Assembly (NCBI GenBank): GCA_014800105.1
Contig: JAAVGQ010000008.1
Coordinates: forward strand, 1-7,210
Reading direction: 5' to 3'
From: Bacteroidales bacterium
GTDB taxonomy: Bacteria; Bacteroidota; Bacteroidia; Bacteroidales; Muribaculaceae
Length of the DNA stretch: 7,210 nt
Part shown: piece after piece, positions 1 to 7,017 of the stretch
How positions within the stretch are numbered: position 1 is the stretch's first letter
How the letters are laid out: every line of letters begins with the position of its first letter
Translations under genes and position numbers: made by a program
The notes under the pieces: generated by a model
What the model was told of the DNA's origin: nothing
Database searches by the model: none
What the model saw: only the letters and a program-made list of their open reading frames with translations

Positions 1-871
1 AATTGGAGGGAGGAAACATTCCTTCCGGAATGTCAACTATCTCATAATCCAATGATTCAGGGTCTACTTTAACGATACAGTTCAGAAAAGTCCCGGTTCC
101 CTGAAGATTCTTGGCTACTGAAAGCCAAAGATTACCATCTTTTGACTTAACGACAGAACCGATACCGGCACCATCCTGCACAATATCCATGGAAATAACT
201 TCTACAACCTTATCCTTGTCAGGGTCCACCACAAGCAGTCCATATTGCTGATGTGCCACAAAGATTTTTCCGGCAGACGAAACCATCATACCAGACTGTC
301 CATGGTAGAGCGAACCGGTTGGATCAGTATTGGGTCGGTCGTTGTTGCCACCTGCATTCGGGTTGGCTGAGCCTTCAACTTGTCCAGTTACAGTATAGTT
401 GTCAAGATCAAAAATCCAAACGCCGTTACTTGAAGAGATATAGCCTTTATGCTCGTTAACCCCGACGAAACCTCGTCCGTCGCATTGCGCACCGGATGGG
501 TCAATCAGACTTTGCTGATGAAGCACTTTCATTGTTTTTGCATCAGCAACGGTGATACGACCGCCGGTAATGGAGGCTCCGGGATCCTTATCTTGTTTTG
601 CTATAAGATATAGTTTCCCATGCCATAATGCTCCATATTGATTAGTGCAACCTAACTCAACTCCGGGATTTTCAGATTGGATAATCCGATATTTCCAGAA
701 ATTCCCATCGGGATCATCCGGAAGCAAGTAGTTGACTGTTGAGTTCTGATGTCCATACCAGTCTTCGTTCACCCATATAATTCCGTGGGTATAATCCGCC
801 TCCTGAGCGGCAATGACCGAGGTCATTGCCGACAGGATAGCAGATAAAAGGATTGTTTTCAGTTTAATCAT
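1..871 (-). CDS. Exported DUF5074/BtuG-like beta-propeller protein, 3' end outside the window
   Basis: The first 290 residues are present with no stop; the gene runs off the left edge. The start at 871 (MIKLKTILLSAILSAMTSVIAAQ) overlaps the previous stop as ATGA and gives a type I signal peptide cleaved near residue 22. No lipobox cysteine is present. From residue 26 it closely parallels residues 704 onward of the preceding protein: WVNEDWYGH (33-41), SENPG (66-70), ELGCTNQYG (72-80), IAKQ (90-93), VADAKTMK (108-115), DGRGF (131-135) and SKDGNLWLS (243-251). It is therefore a stand-alone paralogue of that propeller, without the long N-terminal extension. It carries an extra Asn/Gly/Pro-rich loop at about 168-187. 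The missing end probably completes the propeller and may carry a T9SS tail like its neighbour; this cannot be seen. Role unknown; by position, an accessory surface protein of corrinoid uptake. Confidence 0.86.
   Translation of the reverse strand, partial: MIKLKTILLSAILSAMTSVIAAQEADYTHGIIWVNEDWYGHQNSTVNYLLPDDPDGNFWKYRIIQSENPGVELGCTNQYGALWHGKLYLIAKQDKDPGASITGGRITVADAKTMKVLHQQSLIDPSGAQCDGRGFVGVNEHKGYISSSNGVWIFDLDNYTVTGQVEGSANPNAGGNNDRPNTDPTGSLYHGQSGMMVSSAGKIFVAHQQYGLLVVDPDKDKVVEVISMDIVQDGAGIGSVVKSKDGNLWLSVAKNLQGTGTFLNCIVKVDPESLDYEIVDIPEGMFPPSN
808..831. repeat. Perfect inverted repeat, 11-bp arms with a 2-bp centre
   Basis: On the plus strand cggcaatgacc is followed by GA and then ggtcattgccg, its exact reverse complement. 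It lies inside the signal-peptide codons (14-22) of the DUF5074 propeller gene, 41-64 nt after its ATG. In mRNA it could fold as a strong hairpin just inside the gene. It is not followed by a T-run, so it is not a standard terminator. It could instead be chance imposed on the Ala/Val/Ile codons. Confidence 0.6.
868..871 (-). other. ATGA stop-start overlap between the large protein and the DUF5074 propeller
   Basis: The minus strand reads ATGA: ATG opens the propeller gene and TGA closes the large protein right after its KVIIK end. The overlap fixes both gene boundaries and indicates coupled translation of the two propeller proteins. Confidence 0.88.
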
Positions 872-3800
872 TTAATGATAACTTTTGAACTGAAATTAGA
901 ATCAGCTTTCAGGATGTAGATACCTTTGTGCCCTCCGAAATCGAACACATATCGTTCGGAATCTACAACGAAAGAGTTAACCAAGCGTCCGGCAATATCA
1001 TAAATAGAGATTTTATCACCGACAAAGCCATCTATGTAAATTCGCTGTCCGTCACATGATACAGATTTGGCTGAATTAGCTATATTATCAATTCCCGCCG
1101 ATTCGGATTCTATATTAACAGCTACTGTTTTGCTGACAGAACGACCATTGGACTCGGCACAGAGTGTGAAATATTCTGTTCCGGCTGATTTGGGCGTAAT
1201 CACAAGTTGCTTGTCATTCAGAACTACCTCAGCATGCTTTTCCTGCAAGTCCTCATCTGACATTGAAGAAGGAGCATCGAGTAAGGAAATCTTGATATTT
1301 GAGTCAATATTGTCTTTGTCGGAAATCAACTCAGTCAGATCAATCACCTTTTCGCCGTCAGAAACTTTAGCCGTGACCTCATCGAGAACAATTTCAGCAT
1401 CATACTTGTCGGGGAAGATGGCAAATGACTGGAACCAGTAGTAAGGACGAAGAGCAATTGTCTTATTAATTTCACCGGTAGCAGGGTTGACGAAGTGAGT
1501 CCAGTTATAACGATAGTGACCCGATGCAGAATCTTCAGTGGTCATAACAATAAGTTCTCCTGAACGATCATCATAGCGTAAAGTGCCATAAGTCTTTTGC
1601 TTAACGCGAGAGTTTGAACCGGTAAGATTTGCAGCTTCCATATCAAACACAAGTTTGATATCACTTGCGGGCGTACCGACTTCCCACTGATAATACTTAT
1701 CCTTGGATGAGCCGCCAGCGATGCCACCGCCAACGGAGAACCAGATACAGTTGGTGGTATGGCTACCCACGAAAGGTGTGTTGCGCCATGCGCCCCATGA
1801 GCAGGTGGGATAAGCCATTCCCTCGGGAAGAATGATGCTCATATCTTCGTCTATCTCAAGAGTCTCGGGATTGATGCAGGTAAACACACCTCTACCTTCT
1901 GATGAAGATGCGAGCCATACGTTACCATCGGCAGTCTGGGTGATACCCTGAACTGATACCAGCGGATAATTCTTTACTACGCGGTCTGTCTCAGTATCAA
2001 TCACAAAAGCACCGGTGGCCTGTTTGATACCGAACACATATTTACCGGCATGAACCATATCGCCTATCTGTCCACCGTACAGATCAGCTCCGGCAGCCCC
2101 TTCTTCATCAAAGGCTGTGATTTTACCGGTAATCTTTACCTCATCAATATCAACGACATAGATACCGTTTGAGGTGCCCACGTAAACCTTGCTTGGTGTT
2201 GCACCTACTACTGCACGACCATCGGCACTCTTGGTCTCATCGCCAAATACAAGGTCGTCAATAGATCCCTGTCGCTTGAGAGTCTTCGCGTCAGCGACAA
2301 CCACACGACCACCGCCCGGCAGAGGGTCGCCTCCGTCTGCGGCTTGCTTAGATATAGCTATAAATTTGTCGGCCCATATAGTAGCATACTGAGAAGTACA
2401 GCCGAACGACATACCGGGATTTTCACGTTCATATACCTGATACATCATTTCGCCGTCAGCAGTGAGATAATTCAGGCCGCCGTTGGTGTGGCCGAACCAT
2501 TCCTCATTCAGAAGAATTGTTCCGTCGGTATATCCATTTTCGAGCGGAGTCCTGTCTTGTTCCTCAACTTTTACAGTATATGTTTTTGTAACATTTCCTC
2601 CATCGGTAGATGTAAGAGTAAGGGTACACTCTCCGTTACGATGTCCACTGAGTTCATAGAACTGGATACGGGTATTGTTTTCGTCCCAGTAATTTACTTT
2701 ATACATTGTGGCGATATAATCTTCACGCGAAGTACCATTGCCGGTAAGTTCAACATTATAGTCAGGTATATCTGCATTTGCCGGAACCGGCTTGGCAATT
2801 ACTCCTAACATCTGCTTGGGATTAAGGACGATGACATCGCCTTCCACTCCGTCAATGACAAAGTCGGTCACTTGATTAGCCAAAGCAGAGGTCACATCAA
2901 ACGATGCAGAAACTTCAGGATTCCATGTTGAAGAAACCGTGATAGTGGCGGAACCGGCAGTTTTGGTGGTCTTAAAGCCTGATGCCAGAGCGGTGGCCAC
3001 CTTGGTATCGCTTGATTTGTAGGTCAGACCCGTATAAGTGGCATTTTCAGGTAAAACAGTAAATTTATTCTCGATTGAGGAGTTGAGCGGGGATTCAACA
3101 GATGATTTCTCAAACGAAATGCTTTCAATGGGAATGGTAGGAGGAAGCAACGTGAAATGACAGGAGTTGCTGAACGAGTAAGATGCCCCCTTTCCTGTAC
3201 GTACTCGGACATGGATATACAGTTCTCCAGCATTATCTCCGGCATAGGTCAATTTACCGAATGTAGTCGCCGCAGTGGCGATGGACTTCACAATGTCATT
3301 TGAGTTGCTTGTCGTGACGGCGTTATTGTCCTCATTGTTACGATACCATGAATAGTTGATAGCATCATATACCTGTTCTCTCTGCACAAAGACAGGGATA
3401 TAATTGTCAGCATCCGAGAGGGCAAATGTCATCTCATCAGGAATGACAGCACACGCCTCGCCGGCTTTGGGAAGATAGACGTAGTAATCAGCGCCGGTGT
3501 TTTCAGCGCCCGATAGCACCAGACAATCTTCATACTCCGTGAGCGTCCAGTCGCCGGATGCTGAGGTGTCGTCACCTGATGTGTTGAAAGCGCCGTCACC
3601 ATCTGCATCTATACTGAGGGTATTGCCTTCGACATTGAACGCGGGGTCAGAGGCAAGCAGATTAAGGATGTCAGATGCAGCAGGCAATTCGCCACTGAAA
3701 TTCAGCTTGAGCACGACATTATCTATTTTGGTGGGATCACCGAACTTCACAAGCAGCGGCATGGAAATATTACCCGTGCCTACTTCTCTAACACATTTCT

Positions 3801-4641
3801 CGAAGTCTATAGCATTTCCGGTTGCTCGCCCGGGCACATAGTATATCGCTCCTTCGCATGGGGCGATACCCTCACCCATACCACCTACCTGTGCGCTCGC
3901 AAACTTAGTGAAACTCCATCCGTCGGCCGCTCCGTCAGCAAGAGTACGTCCTGAGAATCCCGAGCCGGAATACATCCAGTCCTGCGAAGGATTATTAGCG
4001 CACCAGTAGCTCCAGTAGCCTTCATACCATGCAGACAGCCACTTTGGCTCGAATCTTGAGGCACCGACTTTTTGTTGAACATCTTCCTTAAGATTCCAAC
4101 AATCATAGTCGTAGGCCGGATAGCCGTATGTACCATAGTCAAACGGGTGCTGAATGTAGTGGCTGCCGGCAATAGCGGCGTTGATTGATTCCTGAGCAAT
4201 CGTCGGAGCATCGTCGCCGGGAGCAGACGTCTGTCCCATAAGACTATTGACTTCGTAATAGTCAAAATTGATAAACTCAAAGCTCTTTGCCTTTTCAAAA
4301 TTGAAAAAGACATTTGGAAGAACCGACTGATTCAGTCCATAGCCAACTCCACAAAGAGTGCTGCCCATACTTCCTGTGTATTGGGTGAGCATAGCTAACC
4401 TCGATGAATTGGCACATATCGCCTTCATCATAGTTTCACCGGTGGGAGTCTCGCCATCTTCCCAGCGATAGCCCCAGACGTAAGCGTCATTACCATAGGT
4501 ATCTCCATTAAACTGGATTACCAGAGCGGCCTTGTTAGGCCCTGATCCGGTCCAATGCCGGATTTTTGAGAAGTCGATTGGATGTGCGGCTGCTGAAATA
4601 GCCGATAATCCAAAGACTAATGAGAATAGTTTTGTTCTCAT
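868..4641 (-). CDS. Large exported multidomain protein: aromatic-rich N-domain, Big_2, DUF5074/BtuG-like propeller, T9SS-like tail
   Basis: This is a 1257-residue protein starting at 4641 (MRTKLFSLVFGLSAISAAAHP). The start is chosen because it gives a clean type I signal peptide cleaved near AAA-HP, without a lipobox; the in-frame ATG at 4761 only adds 40 residues lying inside the upstream gene. Residues 28-283 form an aromatic-rich domain, with WTGSGPNKAALVIQF (30-44), AYVWGYRWEDGETPTGE (53-69), and YWSYWCANN with DGAADGWSF (209-244). Residues 290-500 are beta-rich, with a DxDxDG loop at 345-350. Residues 502-582 resemble a Big_2 Ig-like domain, and 590-692 another beta-sandwich. Residues 704-1077 are a DUF5074/BtuG-like propeller (LNEEWFGH, GCTSQY, VADAKT, SADGRA). 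Residues 1195-1257 look like a type A T9SS sorting domain (ISIYDIAGRLV, then GIYILKAD and KVIIK at the end). It lies 35 bp after the lipoprotein gene, and its TGA overlaps the next ATG. Likely cell-surface or secreted; corrinoid binding is inferred from the propeller and the operon. Confidence 0.85.
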   Translation of the reverse strand: MRTKLFSLVFGLSAISAAAHPIDFSKIRHWTGSGPNKAALVIQFNGDTYGNDAYVWGYRWEDGETPTGETMMKAICANSSRLAMLTQYTGSMGSTLCGVGYGLNQSVLPNVFFNFEKAKSFEFINFDYYEVNSLMGQTSAPGDDAPTIAQESINAAIAGSHYIQHPFDYGTYGYPAYDYDCWNLKEDVQQKVGASRFEPKWLSAWYEGYWSYWCANNPSQDWMYSGSGFSGRTLADGAADGWSFTKFASAQVGGMGEGIAPCEGAIYYVPGRATGNAIDFEKCVREVGTGNISMPLLVKFGDPTKIDNVVLKLNFSGELPAASDILNLLASDPAFNVEGNTLSIDADGDGAFNTSGDDTSASGDWTLTEYEDCLVLSGAENTGADYYVYLPKAGEACAVIPDEMTFALSDADNYIPVFVQREQVYDAINYSWYRNNEDNNAVTTSNSNDIVKSIATAATTFGKLTYAGDNAGELYIHVRVRTGKGASYSFSNSCHFTLLPPTIPIESISFEKSSVESPLNSSIENKFTVLPENATYTGLTYKSSDTKVATALASGFKTTKTAGSATITVSSTWNPEVSASFDVTSALANQVTDFVIDGVEGDVIVLNPKQMLGVIAKPVPANADIPDYNVELTGNGTSREDYIATMYKVNYWDENNTRIQFYELSGHRNGECTLTLTSTDGGNVTKTYTVKVEEQDRTPLENGYTDGTILLNEEWFGHTNGGLNYLTADGEMMYQVYERENPGMSFGCTSQYATIWADKFIAISKQAADGGDPLPGGGRVVVADAKTLKRQGSIDDLVFGDETKSADGRAVVGATPSKVYVGTSNGIYVVDIDEVKITGKITAFDEEGAAGADLYGGQIGDMVHAGKYVFGIKQATGAFVIDTETDRVVKNYPLVSVQGITQTADGNVWLASSSEGRGVFTCINPETLEIDEDMSIILPEGMAYPTCSWGAWRNTPFVGSHTTNCIWFSVGGGIAGGSSKDKYYQWEVGTPASDIKLVFDMEAANLTGSNSRVKQKTYGTLRYDDRSGELIVMTTEDSASGHYRYNWTHFVNPATGEINKTIALRPYYWFQSFAIFPDKYDAEIVLDEVTAKVSDGEKVIDLTELISDKDNIDSNIKISLLDAPSSMSDEDLQEKHAEVVLNDKQLVITPKSAGTEYFTLCAESNGRSVSKTVAVNIESESAGIDNIANSAKSVSCDGQRIYIDGFVGDKISIYDIAGRLVNSFVVDSERYVFDFGGHKGIYILKADSNFSSKVIIK

Positions 4642-4676
4642 GATTGGTTTATTAAGTTGTTGATAAAAAGGGTTTG
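4642..4676 (-). other. Only intergenic gap of the operon (35 bp)
   Basis: These 35 bp separate the lipoprotein stop from the ATG of the large protein. The gap is A/T-rich, with neither a Shine-Dalgarno motif nor a hairpin plus T-run. I see no good match to a Bacteroides promoter (TTTG around -33 with TAnnTTTG around -7). It most likely serves only as an A/T-rich translation-initiation region. Confidence 0.6.
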
Positions 4677-5870
4677 TTAAGGATTGGGAATAGAGGGAAG
4701 AGAGATATGAAGGTCTTGCGCCCGGCTCAGTTCGGTGGACGTTTCCCCAAGCCAGCCGCAATACTGATTGACCCCGGTATAAACACGGATGAAATCCACT
4801 CCGGGGAGTTCCACATGGACACCATCGGCATTTACAGCCCAGGAAATATCAAACGAGTTCAGTTCTTCATATTCATTGGGATGATTGTCTACATAGCCCC
4901 ACGGGAAACTGTATAGTACGTAGTAACTGCCGTTACCGCTTATATCCTCAGCATTATTGGAGAGCAAAGAGCCGGAAAATGTGATTTCATCGCTATTTAT
5001 CCATTTGGGGAAATAGTCCTGATTGTGGAATATGTTTTTAGCGATAAAGCCGCTCTTACCGATATTGTCACTCCAACCGATATAATAAATATCGTCGAGG
5101 CTGCTGTCTTCATCAGCAACCACTACCCTATTCGGATCGGGACGTCTATAGGTTATGGAATAGCCGTGGCGTGTTTTATCCGAATTGTATTCGCTACCTG
5201 CAAGTTCATACCATTCATCGTCGGGCAGTCCGTTACAATTGGTGTCGTAGCTCACCATGACTATTCCCGGCTCGGCCGAACCACCCTTTTTATCCGGTTG
5301 AAGCAACTCGTAAAAGCAGTTACCCCATATTCTGAAGTCCTTTTTTCCGGGGATATTTATTACAGTATGATCAAAACCAAACGTGACATAGCCGCCATAT
5401 CCGCCAAGCGAAATCATAATATCATTGGTTCCCGATATTGATTCCTCCACTTTTTGAAGAATGGATTCGTAGGTGTCTCCCTCTTCGTAACGCGGCATTT
5501 CGTTTATGAACTGGCCGGGCGCAGGTTTGTATTCGTATACCTTGGATATATAGGGACTATATTCAATCTCCTCGTGAAGCACGTGAATATCGAATTTAAA
5601 GTCGTAAGGCGTGGCAGGGTCAATGATCTTCAATTCCAGAGCGTAATCTCCCTCCTCTGCGGCCAGAAAAATATAATCCTTTTCATGGCTGACGCAGGTA
5701 CCGTCGACATACCATTCATATTTCTCGCCGGTAAGCGCCGGATGCAGGTCGAGTTTCTGCATTCGAGCAATGTAGTACACGTCGTCGATACCGAGATTCA
5801 CCATCGGTATCTCATCAGTACATCCGTAAAGAAAAGCAACGGCAATAATGGAGGATACTATTTTCTTCAT
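4677..5870 (-). CDS. PKD-like surface lipoprotein of the corrinoid-uptake operon, function unknown
   Basis: This is a 397-residue protein. I start it at 5870 (MKKIVSS), not at the upstream in-frame ATG at 5948. The later start gives a lipoprotein signal peptide with Cys17 (AFLYGC) and forms an ATGA overlap with the btuG stop; the earlier one would bury the signal behind 26 residues encoded inside btuG. TDE follows the cysteine, which suits surface export. Residues 28-98 look like a PKD/Ig-like sandwich (YEWYVDGTCVS, then GDYALELKIID). Residues 105-397 are a second domain often annotated only as 'cell surface protein'. Its conserved blocks are ISLGGYGGYVTFGFDHTV (153-170), GGSAEPGIVMVSYD (196-209), a calcium-loop-like DTNCNGLPDDE (209-219), GNGSYYVLYSFPWGYVDNHP (312-331) and GVDFIRVYTGVNQYCGWLGE (357-376). 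I recall this family near BtuG-type loci, but its role is unknown to me. Binding of corrinoid, polysaccharide or another operon protein is speculation. Confidence 0.85.
   Translation of the reverse strand: MKKIVSSIIAVAFLYGCTDEIPMVNLGIDDVYYIARMQKLDLHPALTGEKYEWYVDGTCVSHEKDYIFLAAEEGDYALELKIIDPATPYDFKFDIHVLHEEIEYSPYISKVYEYKPAPGQFINEMPRYEEGDTYESILQKVEESISGTNDIMISLGGYGGYVTFGFDHTVINIPGKKDFRIWGNCFYELLQPDKKGGSAEPGIVMVSYDTNCNGLPDDEWYELAGSEYNSDKTRHGYSITYRRPDPNRVVVADEDSSLDDIYYIGWSDNIGKSGFIAKNIFHNQDYFPKWINSDEITFSGSLLSNNAEDISGNGSYYVLYSFPWGYVDNHPNEYEELNSFDISWAVNADGVHVELPGVDFIRVYTGVNQYCGWLGETSTELSRAQDLHISLPSIPNP
5867..5870 (-). other. ATGA stop-start overlap between btuG and the PKD-like lipoprotein
   Basis: The minus strand reads ATGA here: ATG starts the lipoprotein and TGA ends btuG. 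This supports the chosen start at 5870 and implies re-initiation by the same ribosomes on one transcript. Confidence 0.88.
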
Positions 5871-7012
5871 TTGTTTAGGAATGTTATGTGAGCCGGAATA
5901 TCCCCGGTACGTACACTCCATTTCTTGTAGCCATCCTGACTGAAACAATAGAGTGTGCCTGATGAAACATAATTCTTAGCGTCTGTCACAAAAATATCGC
6001 CGGTTACCGGATGAATAGCTATTCCATAAGGTATGGTAATATCCTTGTCCGTTCCGTCCTTGATGAACCTGTCGGATATTATTTCTTTAGTACGTACATC
6101 AATAACTCCATAAGTTATTGTATTTGAAGCTGTATAATTATTCCACTCGGTAGCATAGAAGAACATTTTATCACCATAGAATGCCATATTTGAACATGCC
6201 ACCGGGATTGTGTCGGTCACGATCATTTGATTGAATCCGGGCTTTTTCTGCATGACATACAGTCTTGACGGGCGATACTGGTAATCCCCACGCGATGTCA
6301 CCCATAGCTTGTTGTACTTATCCTTTTTGAGTCTGTGCAGATTGATTCCTACAGGTATCTGTTGAACCTGCTTGAAGTCAACCATCTGAATAACTGATAC
6401 GGTGTTATCGTAATTCGGAGCTCTGTAGCCTCCGGAATTTGCCACATACATGTAATCATCCACTATCTCCATTTCTTCCGGCTGATAGCCTACGGAAACT
6501 TTGCGGGTTACGGAAAGTGATAGCGTGTCTACCTCATACACCGCTCCTTTGGGAGCATTTGGATCAATCAGCACCGGCCCGACATAGGAACTGACATACG
6601 CTTTACCGCGATGGAATCTGACGTAGCGACAGTTAGGTATGTCAACTTGTCCGAGCCTGATGCCTGAACGTGCATCAAGCACCTCTACTTTATGCGAGCA
6701 ATTCACAACAACATATAGTTTGCTTCCGTAGATACCTATATCATTACCTACATCACCAAGTTCCTTGATAACATTGGGATTTCTTTCAGCGTAAAAGTTT
6801 CGGGAATAAAGACCGGTGTAATAGTCATAAAAGTCAAGAGTGCATTTATTTGACCCCATATTGCCTTCGTTGACAAGATAGAATCCCCGGATTTCGTCAC
6901 CGGGACGTTCGTCTCCAATGATGTCATACTCCGTTGGCACCACAAGTTCGTCCTCACGACAACTTGTGGCGACCAGCAGGAGTGGCAGAATATATAAGAA
7001 AAATTGTTTCAT
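5867..7012 (-). CDS. btuG: BtuG-type surface lipoprotein, vitamin B12-capturing beta-propeller
   Basis: This is a 381-residue lipoprotein. A type II signal peptide (residues 1-17) ends in LLVATS before Cys18. The following REDE resembles the acidic surface-export signal of Bacteroidota lipoproteins, so it should sit on the outer face of the outer membrane. After a short linker, residues 42-381 form repeated YncE-like beta-propeller blades. Motifs I recognise from Bacteroides BtuG include FYLVNEGNMGSNK (44-56), YAERNPNVIKELGDVGND (74-91), NSGGYRAPNYDNTVSVI (192-208), YGIAIHP (329-335), FVTDAKNYVSSGTLYCF (341-357) and TGDIPAHITF (369-378). BtuG is known to bind cobalamin with extreme affinity and to cap BtuB, passing the ligand into the barrel. 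The start at 7012 gives the signal peptide directly and lies 2 bp after the receptor stop. The stop overlaps the next start (ATGA). Family assignment is from memory of the sequence and context; an unrelated YncE-like propeller is the alternative. Confidence 0.87.
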   Translation of the reverse strand: MKQFFLYILPLLLVATSCREDELVVPTEYDIIGDERPGDEIRGFYLVNEGNMGSNKCTLDFYDYYTGLYSRNFYAERNPNVIKELGDVGNDIGIYGSKLYVVVNCSHKVEVLDARSGIRLGQVDIPNCRYVRFHRGKAYVSSYVGPVLIDPNAPKGAVYEVDTLSLSVTRKVSVGYQPEEMEIVDDYMYVANSGGYRAPNYDNTVSVIQMVDFKQVQQIPVGINLHRLKKDKYNKLWVTSRGDYQYRPSRLYVMQKKPGFNQMIVTDTIPVACSNMAFYGDKMFFYATEWNNYTASNTITYGVIDVRTKEIISDRFIKDGTDKDITIPYGIAIHPVTGDIFVTDAKNYVSSGTLYCFSQDGYKKWSVRTGDIPAHITFLNK

Positions 7013-7017
7013 TGTTA
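7010..7017 (-). other. btuB/btuG junction, 2-bp spacing
   Basis: The receptor stop TAA (7017-7015) is separated from the btuG ATG (7012-7010) by two bases. No Shine-Dalgarno sequence precedes the ATG; the bases before it are A/T-rich and still code for the receptor. Such tight spacing suits translational coupling and balanced production of two proteins known to work as a complex. Confidence 0.85.

Noticed and set aside
1640..1661. Inverted repeat atatcaaac/gtttgatat with a 4-nt loop
   Set aside because: Nine-bp arms are not far from chance in 7 kb, it lies deep inside coding sequence (IKLVFDM) and has no T-run or positional meaning.
2344..2808. Plus-strand open frame of 154 codons
   Set aside because: It is antisense to the propeller and Ig-like region of the large protein, has no recognisable domain and is a shadow of a well-supported coding frame.
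4292..4307. A/T-rich ttttcaa-aa-ttgaaaa inverted repeat
   Set aside because: Short, low complexity, inside codons for FNFEKAK; not a terminator.
4642..4761. Longer start (ATG at 4761) adding 40 residues to the large protein
   Set aside because: It would lie inside the end of the upstream lipoprotein gene and would hide a clean signal peptide that begins at 4641.
5025..5891. Plus-strand open frames of 138 and 145 codons
   Set aside because: Both are antisense to the lipoprotein gene, whose frame has clear family motifs; their hydrophobic look follows from the complementary codons.
5871..5948. Longer start (ATG at 5948) for the PKD-like lipoprotein
   Set aside because: The extra 26 residues are encoded within btuG and would block the lipoprotein signal; the start at 5870 makes an ATGA overlap.
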